DNA from: Aliagarivorans taiwanensis DSM 22990
GTDB taxonomy: Bacteria > Pseudomonadota > Gammaproteobacteria > Enterobacterales > Celerinatantimonadaceae
NCBI RefSeq assembly: GCF_000429505.1
Contig: NZ_AUBZ01000005.1
Span: forward strand, 62,001 to 126,000
Direction: 5' to 3'
Length of the DNA: 64,000 bases
Under the pieces are notes generated by a model. That model was not told the origin of the DNA and ran no database searches. It saw nothing but the letters and a program-made list of their open reading frames with translations. The translations under genes and the position numbers were made by a program. Below, one piece after another: positions 25,978 to 36,032 of the stretch (positions within the stretch are counted from its first letter, which is position 1; every line of letters starts with the position of its first letter).

Positions 25978-28443
25978 ATGGCACTTTCACGACGTAGTTT
26001 TCTCAAAGGGATTCTGGGTAGCGGCGGGGCCGCCATGGTGGGCCCCAGCCTGTTAGCACCACTTAGCGCCAAAGCGGCTGAAGAGACCTGGAAGATTAGC
26101 GGCTCGCATTGGGGCGCCTTTCGCGCACGCATCGCTGGCGGCACAGTGGTAGAGATTAAGCCCTTGGAGTTTGACCAGAACCCCACCGAGATGATCGAAG
26201 GCATCAAGGGGATTATCTACAGCTCATCGCGGATCCGCTATCCCATGGTGCGCTATGAATGGTACAAGAACCGCGGCAAAGCCAAGCCGAGCACTCGTGG
26301 CGACAACCGCTTTATTCGGGTCACTTGGGACCAAGCATTGGATCTGTTCTACCAAGAGCTAGAGCGCATACAAACCACTTACGGCCCCTGGGCCCTGCAC
26401 GCCGGCCAAACCGGCTGGCGGCAGACCGGACAAATGCACAGCTGCAATAACCATATGCAGCGCGCGGTGGGCATGCACGGCAACTACATCCGCAAGGTGG
26501 GCGATTATTCCACCGGAGCCGGGCAGACCATTATGCCCTACGTAACCGGTTCTACGGAGGTCTATGCCCAAGGCACCTCGTGGCCACTCATTCTGGAAAA
26601 CAGCAAAGTCATCGTCCTGTGGGCCACCGATCTTGCGAAAAACCTGCAAGTAGGCTGGAACTGCGAGACCCACGAAAGCTTCGATTACCTCAAGCAGCTG
26701 CAGGCCAAAGTGGCCGACGGCAGCATCCGGGTTATCTCCATCGATCCGGTAAAGTCCAAGACCCAGCACCTACTTAACTGCGAGCAGCAATACGTTCATC
26801 CACAGACCGATGTGGCCATGATGCTGGCGATGGCGCATACCCTCTACAGCGAAGAGCTGCACGATAAAGACTTCCTCGACACCTACACCCTCGGTTTTGA
26901 GGATTTCATCCCCTATGTGATGGGCGAAGGAGAAGATAAGATCGCCAAAACCCCCGAATGGGCGGCCCAGATCTGTGGGGTTGATGCAGAGCGCATCAAA
27001 GAGCTGGCGCGACTAATGGCAGCAGAGCGCACCCAGTTGATTTTTGGTTGGGGGCTACAACGCCAGCAACACGGCGAACAGCCCTACTGGATGGGAGCAA
27101 TCCTTGCTGCGATGCTCGGTCAGATTGGACTGCCCGGTGGCGGGGTAAGCTACGCCCACCACTACAGCTCAATTGGCGTGCCATATTCCGGCGCCAGTGC
27201 ACCGGGGGCGTTTCCGCTTAATCCCGATCGGCCCGAAGACCGAGTCCATCAAAACAGCGATTACCAGGGCTACAGCTCGACCATTCCGGTCGCCCGCTGG
27301 GTGGATGCTATCCTCGAGCCGGGTAAAAAGATTCAATACAACGGCACAACCTCTACCCTACCCGATATCAAGATGATGGTGTTCTCAGGGAATAACCCCT
27401 GGCACCACCATCAGGACCGCAACCGTATGAAGCGAGCGTTCGAGAAGCTCGAAACGGTGGTTGCCATCGACTTTGCGTGGACCGCCACCTGCCGCCATGC
27501 TGATATCGTGCTACCTGCATGCACGCAATTCGAGCGTAACGATATCGATGTGTACGGTTCATACTCCGTGCGCGGCGTCATAGCCATGCACAAGCTGGTT
27601 GATCCGCTTTATCAAAGCCGCACCGACTTCGAGATAATGACCGAGCTATGTCGCCGCTTTGACAAACACAAGCAGTACACCCGGGGCATGGATGAGATGG
27701 AATGGGTGGAGTCACTCTACCAAGAGTGCAGGGAAGCCAACAAAGACCGCTATGTGATGCCGGAGTTCAAGCAGTTCTGGCAAGATGGCATCGTGCTGTT
27801 CGATGGTATGAACAACTACGTACACCATGCCGCATTTCGCGAAGACCCAGAGATTAATCCGCTCGGTACCCCGTCCGGTTTTATCGAGATCTTCAGCCGC
27901 AAGATCGCCAGCTTCGGCTACGACGACTGCAAAGGTCATCCCACCTGGATGGAGAAAGCCGAACGCTCCCACGGCGGCCCAGGCTCAGACAAGCACCCAC
28001 TGTGGCTGCAGTCCTGCCACCCCGACTACCGCCTCCACTCACAGATGTGCGAATCCAAGCCGATGCGCGAACGCTATGCCGTACAAGGGCGCGAGCCAGT
28101 CTATATGAGTCCACAAGATGCCAAGCAATACGGCATCAGTGATGGCGACTTGGTGCGGGTGTTCAATGACCGGGGACAACTAGTTGCCGGGGCAGTGGTT
28201 AGCGACAACTACCCTCAAGGCGTCGTGCGCATCCATGAAGGGGCTTGGTATGGGCCTGAGGATGAGAAAATGGGCGCACTAGACACCTATGGCGATCCCA
28301 ATACCGTGACGCTCGACCTTGGTAGCTCCAAGCTGGCGCAGGCAACCTCGGCCAACACCTGTTTGGTCAGCATTGAGAAGTTCCAAGGTACTGCGCCCGC
28401 TGTGACCGCCTTCGGTGGACCGAGTGAAGTAGCCCCGACTTAA
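25978..28443 (+). CDS. torA: Trimethylamine-N-oxide reductase TorA
   Basis: Periplasmic molybdenum (bis-MGD) reductase that reduces TMAO to trimethylamine as terminal electron acceptor. The 821-residue product begins [14 protein letters not shown], a twin-arginine signal for folded export, cleaved near SAKA-AEE. The DMSO-reductase-family Mo-binding serine lies in [10 protein letters not shown]. Other landmarks are [19 protein letters not shown] and the C-terminal molydopterin-binding domain with [10 protein letters not shown]-like sequence. The open frame extends upstream into torC, but the ATG at 25978 with GGGAG upstream gives the Tat signal. It is 10 bases after torC. Confidence 0.95.
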   Translation: MALSRRSFLKGILGSGGAAMVGPSLLAPLSAKAAEETWKISGSHWGAFRARIAGGTVVEIKPLEFDQNPTEMIEGIKGIIYSSSRIRYPMVRYEWYKNRGKAKPSTRGDNRFIRVTWDQALDLFYQELERIQTTYGPWALHAGQTGWRQTGQMHSCNNHMQRAVGMHGNYIRKVGDYSTGAGQTIMPYVTGSTEVYAQGTSWPLILENSKVIVLWATDLAKNLQVGWNCETHESFDYLKQLQAKVADGSIRVISIDPVKSKTQHLLNCEQQYVHPQTDVAMMLAMAHTLYSEELHDKDFLDTYTLGFEDFIPYVMGEGEDKIAKTPEWAAQICGVDAERIKELARLMAAERTQLIFGWGLQRQQHGEQPYWMGAILAAMLGQIGLPGGGVSYAHHYSSIGVPYSGASAPGAFPLNPDRPEDRVHQNSDYQGYSSTIPVARWVDAILEPGKKIQYNGTTSTLPDIKMMVFSGNNPWHHHQDRNRMKRAFEKLETVVAIDFAWTATCRHADIVLPACTQFERNDIDVYGSYSVRGVIAMHKLVDPLYQSRTDFEIMTELCRRFDKHKQYTRGMDEMEWVESLYQECREANKDRYVMPEFKQFWQDGIVLFDGMNNYVHHAAFREDPEINPLGTPSGFIEIFSRKIASFGYDDCKGHPTWMEKAERSHGGPGSDKHPLWLQSCHPDYRLHSQMCESKPMRERYAVQGREPVYMSPQDAKQYGISDGDLVRVFNDRGQLVAGAVVSDNYPQGVVRIHEGAWYGPEDEKMGALDTYGDPNTVTLDLGSSKLAQATSANTCLVSIEKFQGTAPAVTAFGGPSEVAPT

Positions 28444-28478
28444 GTAAACGATTGCCCTAAAAAACAGTGGCCTTATAG

Positions 28479-29120
28479 ATGGAAAAAAACTTAGAGCAAC
28501 AAGCGATAAAGCAAGCCATGGAAGGACGCGCCGGTTTGTACTGGTGGTTCTCATCACTGCTGATCCGAGAGCTCACCAACGAACAGCTACAGGCTTTTTG
28601 TTCTGAGCAAGGGAGCTCGCTACTCAGTCAACTGGCCACCGAACCCAGTCTTCGCCCGGCCTGTGAGAAGGTAAGCCAAGAGCTGGCAAAACTAAGGGTA
28701 ATGCAAGACCCGCAGTTAGAGCTGGCCGCCGACTACGCGGCAACCCTGCTCGGCGACCATCGCAGCTCCGCCCCACCCTATGCGAGCTTATATGCCAATG
28801 ACAGCGCATTGATGTACCAAGAGCCTCACCAACAGATGCTCGAAGCGCTTAGCCAATGGCAGCTGGGTATCACCCTTGAGTTCAACGAGCCTGCCGATCA
28901 CTTCGCCATTGTGTTGGATCTTATGGGCAACCTCGCTATCAAGAGCCTGGAAAGTCGCCAAGCGCTTACCGCCCAGCTGGATTTGGTGACAACACTGTTG
29001 CTCCCTGCGCTCAAGCCTTGGTGTGAAGCCTGTCAAAAACACACTGGCCTTTACGCCGCACTCTCACTGTTACTGTATGAGTTCGTCAAACTCGATCTCA
29101 GTTTGCTTCAAGAAGAGTAA
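28479..29120 (+). CDS. torD: TorA-specific chaperone TorD
   Basis: A cytoplasmic all-helical chaperone that binds the TorA signal peptide and apoenzyme for cofactor insertion. The 213-residue product shows the TorD family motifs: RAGLYWWFSSLLIRELT at the N-terminus, SAPPYASLYAND (the PPYxSxY motif) and NEPADHFAIVLDLMGNLA (the E-PDH motif). It is the last gene of torECAD and is followed by a terminator. The ribosome site is weak. Confidence 0.93.
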   Translation: MEKNLEQQAIKQAMEGRAGLYWWFSSLLIRELTNEQLQAFCSEQGSSLLSQLATEPSLRPACEKVSQELAKLRVMQDPQLELAADYAATLLGDHRSSAPPYASLYANDSALMYQEPHQQMLEALSQWQLGITLEFNEPADHFAIVLDLMGNLAIKSLESRQALTAQLDLVTTLLLPALKPWCEACQKHTGLYAALSLLLYEFVKLDLSLLQEE

Positions 29121-29123
29121 CTC

Positions 29124-29158
29124 ACAAAAAAGCCCAGCATATCGCTGGGCTTGCTTTT
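29124..29158. terminator. Bidirectional terminator between torD and the motility-protein gene
   Basis: A stem AAGCCCAGC/GCTGGGCTT with loop ATATC (29130-29152) has TTTTTTGTGAG following on the minus strand and GCTTTTGC on the plus strand. It serves the convergent torD and small motility gene, and is strongest on the minus strand. Confidence 0.85.
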
Positions 29159-29173
29159 GCTTGGCTGACACGC

Positions 29174-29353
29174 TTACGCCATCAGATCAACGTTCTGACC
29201 TAGTGAAAGGTTAGAAGAAGGCTTGGGTGCCTGAGGCTCAGATGCTGCAATCAGCTCCTGTGCTGCGGCGCCTTCTTGTTGCTGACGACCTTGTGCCATT
29301 TGCAGTGACTTAACTTCTAGCGCTTGCGCTACGGATGAACCACCTACTTGCAT
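29174..29353 (-). CDS. Small YjfB-like putative motility protein under FliA control
   Basis: A 59-residue protein beginning MQVGGSSVAQALEVKSLQM and ending NLSLGQNVDLMA; the C-terminal LGQNVDxxA pattern is the mark of the YjfB putative motility protein family. The ATG at 29351-29353 is chosen over an upstream TTG because GGAG lies six bases before it. An almost perfect FliA (sigma-28) promoter stands 70-96 bases upstream, so this is an isolated late flagellar gene. Its function is unknown; association with motility rests on family name and promoter. Confidence 0.8.
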   Translation of the reverse strand: MQVGGSSVAQALEVKSLQMAQGRQQQEGAAAQELIAASEPQAPKPSSNLSLGQNVDLMA

Positions 29354-29422
29354 GATATCTCCAATCAATCAAATGCATGTTACCCAGAGCGCTAGCTAAA
29401 CTGTGAACGCTTGGGTAGCTTG

Positions 29423-29449
29423 TTATCGGCTGGCAACGTTCAAGCTTTA
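29423..29449 (-). promoter_or_regulatory. Sigma-28 (FliA) promoter for the YjfB-like gene
   Basis: On the minus strand TAAAGCTT, an 11-base spacer and GCCGATAA match TAAAGTTT-N11-GCCGATAA in 15 of 16 positions. It points at the small motility gene at 29174-29353. Confidence 0.9.
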
Positions 29450-29582
29450 GCCTAGTTTGCGAATAGTTCCCACAGCTCAGCTGTTCTTCTCTAAAGAAAT
29501 AAAAATGACATGAACTAATTAGATACTAAACACTCAAACAGTTGTTACACGATGTACATCTTTGCAACACCGGAAGACCTAA

Positions 29583-29837
29583 ATGCCGCAACAACTTAGA
29601 AGAAACCCACAAATGCTCACCCTCTCAGGGAAGAACAATCTGCAAGAACACCGCAACCCGATACTGATGAGCTTTATTCTCGGTGTGTTGCTGGTTGCCG
29701 CAAGTGTGGGGGTTGATGATCTACGCTGGCATCCACTAATGGAGGTAGCATTAGGCGCTATGCTGCTAGTGCTGGGTGGGATTCTGTTAAGAGGCGCCTA
29801 CTCCCTGTTGCGCCTGTTATTGGTTCTGTTCTGCTAA
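29583..29837 (+). CDS. Hypothetical small membrane protein
   Basis: Up to 84 residues with two hydrophobic segments (about 28-43 and 52-83: [16 protein letters not shown] and [14 protein letters not shown]). Start could be ATG 29583 or the internal ATG 29613; neither has a strong ribosome site. It is not recognised. It ends four bases inside the tail of convergent ppiC, within an 11-bp-stem palindrome. Composition and membrane pattern make it plausible but unproven as a gene. Confidence 0.5.
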   Translation: MPQQLRRNPQMLTLSGKNNLQEHRNPILMSFILGVLLVAASVGVDDLRWHPLMEVALGAMLLVLGGILLRGAYSLLRLLLVLFC

Positions 29838-29860
29838 TTAAGGTAGAGCACCTTAATTAG
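29834..29860. repeat. Perfect 11-bp-stem palindrome at the convergent 3' ends
   Basis: CTAATTAAGGT, loop AGAGC, ACCTTAATTAG forms a perfect hairpin that includes the stop codons of both the plus-strand small membrane gene and ppiC. It has no T-run, so it may act as a factor-dependent end or mRNA-stabilising stem for both transcripts. Confidence 0.6.
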
Positions 29861-30115
29861 GTGAAAACCAAACTGAGTTTTCACCGGCCCTACCACGGTA
29901 AGCTCTTTTGCTGAAAATACCGCCTTATCAAACGCAGGCACCATCTGCCCACGGCGAAACTCACCGAGATCCCCGCCCTTCTTTTTAGACGGACAGGTAG
30001 AGTGACGCTTGGCCATCTCCTGAAAAGACGCACCTTTGTCGATTTTCTTTTTAATCGCCAGACACTCTTCACGAGTTTTTACCAGAATGTGTAATGCTGC
30101 AGCGCGGTTTGCCAT
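29834..30115 (-). CDS. ppiC: Peptidyl-prolyl cis-trans isomerase C (parvulin)
   Basis: A 93-residue single-domain cytoplasmic parvulin that isomerises proline peptide bonds. It has the family landmarks [34 protein letters not shown] and the ending [14 protein letters not shown]. It has no signal peptide and length equals E. coli PpiC (PpiC/SlyD-size). It is a single-gene unit with no evident functional link to its neighbours. Confidence 0.93.
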   Translation of the reverse strand: MANRAAALHILVKTREECLAIKKKIDKGASFQEMAKRHSTCPSKKKGGDLGEFRRGQMVPAFDKAVFSAKELTVVGPVKTQFGFHLIKVLYLN

Positions 30116-30186
30116 GTTGCCACCTATAGAGAATCAAAAGCGCGATGCTAGCGTTGTGTAAGCAGCCGCGCAAGTTAAAACCCTCT

Positions 30187-30211
30187 GGGGCCGCTACTAC
30201 CGTGTAGTAGC
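30187..30211 (-). terminator. Possible weak terminator at the end of rfbB
   Basis: GCTACTAC/GTAGTAGC with a three-base loop (30193-30211) overlaps the rfbB stop codon. No direct T-run follows on the minus strand (TTTT appears only about 12 bases later), so it is only a candidate. Confidence 0.3.
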
Positions 30212-31281
30212 TAGCGTTTTAGCTTACTACCGCCCAAGCGTTGCAGCGCATAGCTATCGGAAAGCAAGGGAGCCCACCAATCTTGATTGTCTAAGTACCA
30301 ACTCACCGTGTTGGCTAAACCTGTCGCGAAGTCATGTTTCGGCACCCAAGCAAGCTCGCTGGAGATCTTGCTTGCATCAATCGCATAGCGCCGGTCATGG
30401 CCGGGCCTGTCTTCAACGAAGCTAATCTGCTGGCGATAGTCTAGCTTGTCCTCTCCGCTCAGTACGAGCTGCTGCAGCACATCACAGATAGATTCGACAA
30501 CAGTCAGGTTTGACACTTCATTTAACCCACCCACATTGTAGCTCTCGCCCACCTGCCCACGAGTTAAGATTTGGTACAACGCATCAGCGTGGTCTTCAAC
30601 ATGTAGCCAATCGCGAATCTGCTGACCATCACCATACACCGGCAACGCTTGACCCGACAAGGCTTTGAGGATGATGTGGGGGATTAGCTTTTCAGGAAAC
30701 TGATACGGCCCATAGTTGTTTGAACAGTTGCTGAGTACCACCGGGAGACCATAGGTGCGATGCCAAGCTCTCACCAAGTGATCACTTGAGGCCTTAGAGG
30801 CAGAGTATGGGCTACTCGGCGCGTAGGGGGTTGCCTCACTAAAGCCCGGCGCATCACTGGCCAAATCACCAAACACTTCATCGGTGGATACATGGTGGAA
30901 GCGAAACGCTTTTCGTGCGCCTGAAGAAAGAGAAAGCCAGTACTTCCGGCAGGCCTCGAGCAAGCTATAAGTCCCCATAATATTGGTCTGCATAAAAGCA
31001 GCTGGACCATCAATCGAGCGATCCACATGGGTTTCTGCCGCCAGATTAATCACCTTGTCGATGCTATGCGTTGTGAGCAAACTAGAGACCAACCGCTCAT
31101 CCGCTATATCGCCTTGAACAAACTGATAACGGGAAGAGCGACTAACGTTTTGCAGCGAGCTAAGGTTACCCGCATAGGTCAGCATATCAAGGTTAATAAC
31201 GCTGTGGGGAGTACTGTTTATGACGTGGCGAATAAATGCGGAGCCAATAAACCCGGCTCCTCCGGTGACCAAAATGTTCAT
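30211..31281 (-). CDS. rfbB: dTDP-glucose 4,6-dehydratase
   Basis: Converts dTDP-glucose to dTDP-4-keto-6-deoxyglucose for deoxysugar (for example rhamnose) synthesis. The protein has the extended-SDR Rossmann motif TGGAGFIGS at its start, [13 protein letters not shown], and the active-site [12 protein letters not shown] (Tyr-xxx-Lys). Other RmlB signatures include [14 protein letters not shown] and [14 protein letters not shown]. The ATG at 31279-31281 is preferred; an ATG three codons upstream is also possible. None of the other rml genes is nearby, which is unusual; rfbA, C and D must lie elsewhere if the pathway is complete. Confidence 0.92.
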   Translation of the reverse strand: MNILVTGGAGFIGSAFIRHVINSTPHSVINLDMLTYAGNLSSLQNVSRSSRYQFVQGDIADERLVSSLLTTHSIDKVINLAAETHVDRSIDGPAAFMQTNIMGTYSLLEACRKYWLSLSSGARKAFRFHHVSTDEVFGDLASDAPGFSEATPYAPSSPYSASKASSDHLVRAWHRTYGLPVVLSNCSNNYGPYQFPEKLIPHIILKALSGQALPVYGDGQQIRDWLHVEDHADALYQILTRGQVGESYNVGGLNEVSNLTVVESICDVLQQLVLSGEDKLDYRQQISFVEDRPGHDRRYAIDASKISSELAWVPKHDFATGLANTVSWYLDNQDWWAPLLSDSYALQRLGGSKLKR

Positions 31282-31427
31282 GCTTTCCATTACCCCCTGC
31301 CGCTCTTGCTAGCAACGCTGGGGACTAAACGACAATACTGTCATTCTAAGCAATCTATGTGCCCAAGGAAACACGTCAAATTGGTGACGATACGGCAGAT
31401 CGTGAACTGTGGACTTGAGTGAGAGGT

Positions 31428-31453
31428 TGCACTCCTCATCATCAAGGAGTGCA
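31428..31453. terminator. Hairpin after ugd, possible weak terminator
   Basis: TGCACTCCT/AGGAGTGCA with an eight-base loop lies 14 bases downstream of the ugd stop codon. It has no T-run on either side, so it may be a rho-dependent 3' end or processing stem. Confidence 0.35.
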
Positions 31454-31466
31454 CCCATGGATGCGC

Positions 31467-32633
31467 TTAATCGCTACCAAACAGGTCGCGAGTATACACC
31501 TTCTCGCTTACATCACGGATCTCATCTACCAAGCGATTAGCCACAATCACATCACACTCCGCTTTAAACTCGCCCAAGTCAGTTACAACCCGGGAGTGAA
31601 AAAACTCTGACTGATCAAGCACAGGCTCATACACCACTACTTCGATGCCCTTGGCTTTGATGCGCTTCATAATGCCTTGTACCGAAGAGTCACGGAAGTT
31701 ATCAGACCCAGCTTTCATTATCAGGCGATAAACACCTACCCGCTTAGGTTTACGTTTAATTATGGATTCCGCGATAAAGTCTTTCCGAGTGGTATTGGCA
31801 TCGACAATAGCGCGAACCAAGTTATTGGGTACATCTTGGTAGTTGGCCAACAGCTGCTTGGTGTCTTTGGGCAAACAGTAACCACCGTAGCCAAACGATG
31901 GATTGTTGTAGTGAGTGCCAATACGCGGGTCGAGCCCTACCCCTTGGATGATTTGGCGAGTATCCAAGCCATGGGTCTCAGCGTAGCTATCGAGCTCATT
32001 AAAATAGGCTACCCGCATTGCTAGGTAGGTATTGGCGAACAGCTTGATAGCCTCTGCTTCAGTGGAGCCGGTGAGCAAGATCTCGATGTCTTGCTTTTCT
32101 GCACAGCTGGCTAGTAGGCGGGCGAAGGTATCTGCTCGTTCGCTTTTCTCTCCCACAACTATCCGCGATGGGTGCAGATTGTCGTACAGTGCGCGGCCTT
32201 CACGTAGAAACTCTGGAGAAAAGATGACGTTATTATGCTCAAAGCGCTGCCGCGCATCGCGCGTAAAGCCCACAGGCACCGTCGATTTGACTACAATCAG
32301 TGCATCTGGAGCTAACTGTTTAGCATCTTGAATCACTGCGTCCACTGAGGAGGTGTCAAAGAAGTTGGTTTGAGGATCGTAATTGGTTGGCGTTGCGACG
32401 ATAACCAACTCAGCATTTTTATACGCGAGTTGTTTGTCAGTTGTGGCGGTTAAAGAGAGCGGTTTGGACTGTAAATACTGCTCAAGCTCGGCATCGACAA
32501 TCGGCGATTTTTTTTGGTTTAGAAGCGCAATCTTATCAGGGTCTATATCTAATGCGAAAACAGGGTTCTTCTGCGCCAAAAGAACAGCATTAGACAGGCC
32601 TACATAGCCTGTCCCGACAACGGTTATGTTCAT
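31467..32633 (-). CDS. ugd: UDP-glucose 6-dehydrogenase
   Basis: Oxidises UDP-glucose to UDP-glucuronate for capsule, exopolysaccharide or LPS sugars. The 388-residue product has the N-terminal NAD site [16 protein letters not shown], the Thr/Glu-lined substrate region STVPVGFT and [10 protein letters not shown], and the active-site cysteine motif [16 protein letters not shown]-terminal UDP-binding domain follows. Length and motifs fit the short E. coli-like form. The 60-base gap to the DHH gene holds a stem but no clear promoter. Confidence 0.95.
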   Translation of the reverse strand: MNITVVGTGYVGLSNAVLLAQKNPVFALDIDPDKIALLNQKKSPIVDAELEQYLQSKPLSLTATTDKQLAYKNAELVIVATPTNYDPQTNFFDTSSVDAVIQDAKQLAPDALIVVKSTVPVGFTRDARQRFEHNNVIFSPEFLREGRALYDNLHPSRIVVGEKSERADTFARLLASCAEKQDIEILLTGSTEAEAIKLFANTYLAMRVAYFNELDSYAETHGLDTRQIIQGVGLDPRIGTHYNNPSFGYGGYCLPKDTKQLLANYQDVPNNLVRAIVDANTTRKDFIAESIIKRKPKRVGVYRLIMKAGSDNFRDSSVQGIMKRIKAKGIEVVVYEPVLDQSEFFHSRVVTDLGEFKAECDVIVANRLVDEIRDVSEKVYTRDLFGSD

Positions 32634-32658
32634 ACTTTTTCCAGTCTATCAAACGTGC

Positions 32659-32688
32659 GAAAGCCGATTCGACATCGGCTTTCTTTTA
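32659..32688. terminator. Stem-loop between the DHH gene and ugd
   Basis: A 10-bp perfect stem GAAAGCCGAT/ATCGGCTTTC with loop TCGAC is followed by TTTTAT on the plus strand. On the minus strand, where both flanking genes lie, the tail is GCACGTTTG, so termination there would be weak. It may attenuate read-through from the sulfate operon into ugd. Confidence 0.45.
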
Positions 32689-32694
32689 TCTGCA

Positions 32695-33654
32695 TTACTT
32701 GTATTTTGCTTCAACTGCCTGGATAAACCTAGGAATTTCTTCTTTCGGCAAGGAGTTAATCCCTGCGGCCCCTTTACGCCCTCCCCCCGTTGCAAACGAG
32801 GAGCAAATCTCATCTGCGCCGGTCTTGTTCACCAGTGGTGCGCGCAAACTAACCAACATATTTCCATCCCCCAGCTCGGTAAACACGGCATGAGCCTTCT
32901 CTGGCTGCTGATTAGCGAGCTCATTTCCCAACACACCGCTAACGCGGCGGCTCCAGGGCTGATTAGGCAACGTACATACTTCTAACCACTCAGACTGATA
33001 GCTCAGTCCCAGTGCTTGCGCGTTAGCCATATCTTCGCTGTAAGCATCTTTGAGGCGATGATAAGGTGAATCAGCTTGGGCAATTACATCAAAAGGGTTG
33101 GAGAAAGAAAGTAAGGCTTTAAATAACTCAGCAGGCTCATAATGGAGATCGCTAACACTGGCACCATAGCCATTGTAATTAATCAAGGTGCCAAACTCTT
33201 TTAGCTGCTGAGCTTGCTGTTTACTTAGCCCGGCCTCTTCAGATAGACGATCCGCCACTGCAATCAGATTATCGCCATAAGCAGCGGTAATCGCCCAAAG
33301 ATGATGCTGCCCGCCTAAGTGCTTGTCTACCAGCAATGCGGTACACACTTCAGGATTCATATCGATAGTAGCGGAGAGCCTTGGGTCAACCGGGACTTCG
33401 CCCGGTCGGTGATGGTCGAAATAACTCACCTCGGCGCCCGCTGCGAGTGCGCGTTTCAAGCCCTGTTGGTTTTTCTCCATGGAGATATCCAGCACGGTGA
33501 TCACTTCTTCACCATCAAAATCAAGCTTGTCCAACAGTTGAATATCGCGTTTTACGCCCGTCACTAAGCGGCTATTACGAGGCTCTGCGAGGCGCAGTTG
33601 TAGCAACGCCAAAATACCATCGGCGTCGCCATTAAAAACATCGATGTAGGTCAC
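32695..33654 (-). CDS. DHH-family phosphoesterase, possible PAP phosphatase
   Basis: A 319-residue DHH/DHHA1 protein: FNGDADGILAL (motif I acidic cluster), LDISMEKN, YFDHHRPGE (the DHH motif) and the C-terminal DHHA1 glycine motif TGGGRKGAAGI. Metals bound by these Asp/His residues catalyse phosphodiester or phosphomonoester hydrolysis. Members such as NrnA cleave 3'-phosphoadenosine 5'-phosphate (PAP) and nano-RNA. The gene starts nine bases after cysC, whose pathway makes PAP as a by-product, so PAP recycling is a reasonable inference. Family is sure; substrate is not. Confidence 0.85.
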   Translation of the reverse strand: MTYIDVFNGDADGILALLQLRLAEPRNSRLVTGVKRDIQLLDKLDFDGEEVITVLDISMEKNQQGLKRALAAGAEVSYFDHHRPGEVPVDPRLSATIDMNPEVCTALLVDKHLGGQHHLWAITAAYGDNLIAVADRLSEEAGLSKQQAQQLKEFGTLINYNGYGASVSDLHYEPAELFKALLSFSNPFDVIAQADSPYHRLKDAYSEDMANAQALGLSYQSEWLEVCTLPNQPWSRRVSGVLGNELANQQPEKAHAVFTELGDGNMLVSLRAPLVNKTGADEICSSFATGGGRKGAAGINSLPKEEIPRFIQAVEAKYK

Positions 33655-33663
33655 TTGGCCCCC

Positions 33664-34278
33664 TTAAGCGCCAATTACGCCAGCTTTACGGAGAGCGTCC
33701 AGAACCAACTGGGCACAACCTTCAATATCGTGCTCAGTAGTCTTGATATGAATATCCGGTGATTCAGGCAACTCGTAGGCAGAATCGACACCGGTAAAGT
33801 TGCGGATCTCACCGGCTCGCGCTTTCTTATAGAGGCCTTTTGGATCGCGCTGCTCGCAAACTTCGATGGGGGTATCCACAAACACTTCAAAGAACTCTCC
33901 CTCTCCCAAAAGTTTTCGAACAAGCTCACGATCTGCTTTAAACGGTGAGATAAACGCCGTAGAAACAATTAGTCCAGCATCCACGAACAGTTTAGACACC
34001 TCACCGATTCGACGAATGTTTTCCACTCGGTCCTTATCGGTAAAACCCAGATCGCCATTGAGGCCGTGGCGAATGTTATCCCCATCCAGTACGTAGGTAT
34101 GAGCGCCTTGCTTATGTAACAGATGATCCACAGCATTAGCTACCGTCGACTTACCTGAGCCACTTAGGCCGGTAAACCACAATACACAGGGCCGGTGGCC
34201 TTTGGCTTCAATACGATTATCGCGAGATACACTGTGGTCGTGCCAGACCACATTTTCACTGATGTTATCCATAGTCAT
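33664..34278 (-). CDS. cysC: Adenylylsulfate kinase
   Basis: Phosphorylates adenosine 5'-phosphosulfate (APS) to PAPS, the second step of sulfate activation. The 204-residue product has the P-loop GLSGSGKST, the APS-binding [10 protein letters not shown] and [14 protein letters not shown], and the lid region [14 protein letters not shown]. Start may be the ATG at 34276-34278 or the one two codons later. It lies 26 bases after the SLC13 permease gene and is followed by the DHH gene. Confidence 0.96.
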   Translation of the reverse strand: MTMDNISENVVWHDHSVSRDNRIEAKGHRPCVLWFTGLSGSGKSTVANAVDHLLHKQGAHTYVLDGDNIRHGLNGDLGFTDKDRVENIRRIGEVSKLFVDAGLIVSTAFISPFKADRELVRKLLGEGEFFEVFVDTPIEVCEQRDPKGLYKKARAGEIRNFTGVDSAYELPESPDIHIKTTEHDIEGCAQLVLDALRKAGVIGA

Positions 34279-34304
34279 TCCTTTTTGGATCCTAAAGCCA
34301 CGAA

Positions 34305-36032
34305 CTAGAACGGGAAAATTACCGGAAGAGTCAATAATACCGAAGCGCTATAAAACAAACAGATCGGCAGACCCACTTTCACAAAATCTTTTAGTTTGTA
34401 ACGCCCTGCGTTAAACACCATCAGGTTTGTCTGATAAGAAAAGGGATTTATAAAGCTCGAGCTGGCCGCAAAAGCCACCGCCATTACAAAGGTTAGTGGA
34501 TTGAGCCCCATCCCCTGCGCAACCCCATAAGCGATGGGAAACATCAATGCAGCTGCAGCATTGTTGGTAACCAACTCGGTAAGCCCATAGGTCAGAAAGT
34601 AGATCACTACCAAGGCAAGCATGGCCTGCTCAGGCCCTACTCTTCCATCTAGTTGACTTGAGAGCTGTTGGATCAAGCCCGTATCGATAAGAGCAAATGA
34701 CAGCATCAGTGAAGTCGAAACAATCAGCCAAATAGTCAAAGGAAAACGCCGCAATGCCTCGTTCGGCGTTAAACAGCGGGTGGCAAACAGCACTCCAAGC
34801 AACAGCGTTGTCGCTTTTAGCAGGCTCATAAGCCCGACTGCAGATGCGGCAATTGCAGCTAAAAAGCCTCCAACTGCGACCGTTTCTCGCCAGCCGGTCA
34901 GGCGGCTTTCCGCTTCAACGTCGGTCAGCATGATAAAGTTCTTATCGAGGTTCTGCCGGCCATCGAAGTCATCCCCCACAGCCAGTACCAAGAAATCACC
35001 AGCGCGTAGCTTGAAGTCACCCAATTTGCCCGAGACCCGCTCTCCGCTCCTGCGAATGGCCACCACCGCTGCATCGAAGCGCGCTCGAAAGCCCATATCT
35101 TTTAGGGTTTTACGCACTAGCACGCTTTCTTCGCGCACCACCACTTCACGCAGGTTGGAGCCGAGTAAACCATTCTGGTCAGCAAACAGCTTAAGACCTT
35201 CGAATTGCGTGAGCTGCATAAGCTTTTTCACATCACCAGCAAACACCAACCTGTCACCCTCAGCAATCAATTGTTGAGGAGATACCGGGCTGATAAGGCG
35301 TCCATCCCGAACGATCTCCACGTAGAAGAATGACTCAAGATGGCGCAGCCCTGCTTGCTCCACCGTTTGCCCAATCAGCTTAGACTCAGGCTGGACCTTG
35401 GCATCAACAAAATAGCGATGGAAGTCCCCCTCTTGAACCCCTTGATTGGGTAAACTTTTTGAAAACAAAAACAATGCGCCACCACAGACTACGGTAATCA
35501 CTAAGCCGGTTAGAGTGAAGTCAAAAAAGCTCAGGCTCTCCCCTGTCGTCTCGAGATACATTGAGTTAACAATCAAGTTCGTAGAGGTTCCCACCAAGGT
35601 AAGCGTGCCACCAAAAATCGCAGCAAACGATAAGGGTATTAACAGGCGTTTTGAGGGGTGATAAGGATTGTTGCGGATCGGACTCAGCAGGGTTGCAACC
35701 ACCGCGGTGTTGTTGAGTATCGCCGACAGAAAAGTCACCGAGCCATAAAGCTTTAGCCAGGTTAAGCGAAAATCAGGTCGGATAATCTTAGCGGTGACCA
35801 CACGCAGCAAGCGCGTTTTCTCTAGCGCCAACGAGCAAATCATCAGCAGCACCAAGGTAACTAGACCGTGGTTTGCCATACTGCGCAGCATAGCTTCCTC
35901 ACCAACTAGGCCGCTGGCAAGTAAAAACAGCAGCAATGCACCGAAGACATGGGCGGGGTACTGCTGAAAACGGACTAATCCGATGATGGTGGCGACAAAG
36001 GTCGCCAGCACCAAGACTACATCGAAGTCCAT
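34305..36032 (-). CDS. SLC13-family permease with TrkA-C domains, probable sulfate transporter
   Basis: A 575-residue inner-membrane permease of the SLC13/DASS type. N-terminal helices (1-170) contain [14 protein letters not shown] and [16 protein letters not shown], the duplicated Asn-Thr/Ser substrate motifs. Two cytoplasmic TrkA-C (RCK_C) domains occupy about 190-380, and C-terminal helices include [15 protein letters not shown]. The ATG at 36030-36032 is chosen; it overlaps the cysN stop as TAATG. Lying between cysN and cysC, it is most likely a sulfate importer, as in similar cysDN-SLC13-cysC loci. Confidence 0.85.
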   Translation of the reverse strand: MDFDVVLVLATFVATIIGLVRFQQYPAHVFGALLLFLLASGLVGEEAMLRSMANHGLVTLVLLMICSLALEKTRLLRVVTAKIIRPDFRLTWLKLYGSVTFLSAILNNTAVVATLLSPIRNNPYHPSKRLLIPLSFAAIFGGTLTLVGTSTNLIVNSMYLETTGESLSFFDFTLTGLVITVVCGGALFLFSKSLPNQGVQEGDFHRYFVDAKVQPESKLIGQTVEQAGLRHLESFFYVEIVRDGRLISPVSPQQLIAEGDRLVFAGDVKKLMQLTQFEGLKLFADQNGLLGSNLREVVVREESVLVRKTLKDMGFRARFDAAVVAIRRSGERVSGKLGDFKLRAGDFLVLAVGDDFDGRQNLDKNFIMLTDVEAESRLTGWRETVAVGGFLAAIAASAVGLMSLLKATTLLLGVLFATRCLTPNEALRRFPLTIWLIVSTSLMLSFALIDTGLIQQLSSQLDGRVGPEQAMLALVVIYFLTYGLTELVTNNAAAALMFPIAYGVAQGMGLNPLTFVMAVAFAASSSFINPFSYQTNLMVFNAGRYKLKDFVKVGLPICLFYSASVLLTLPVIFPF

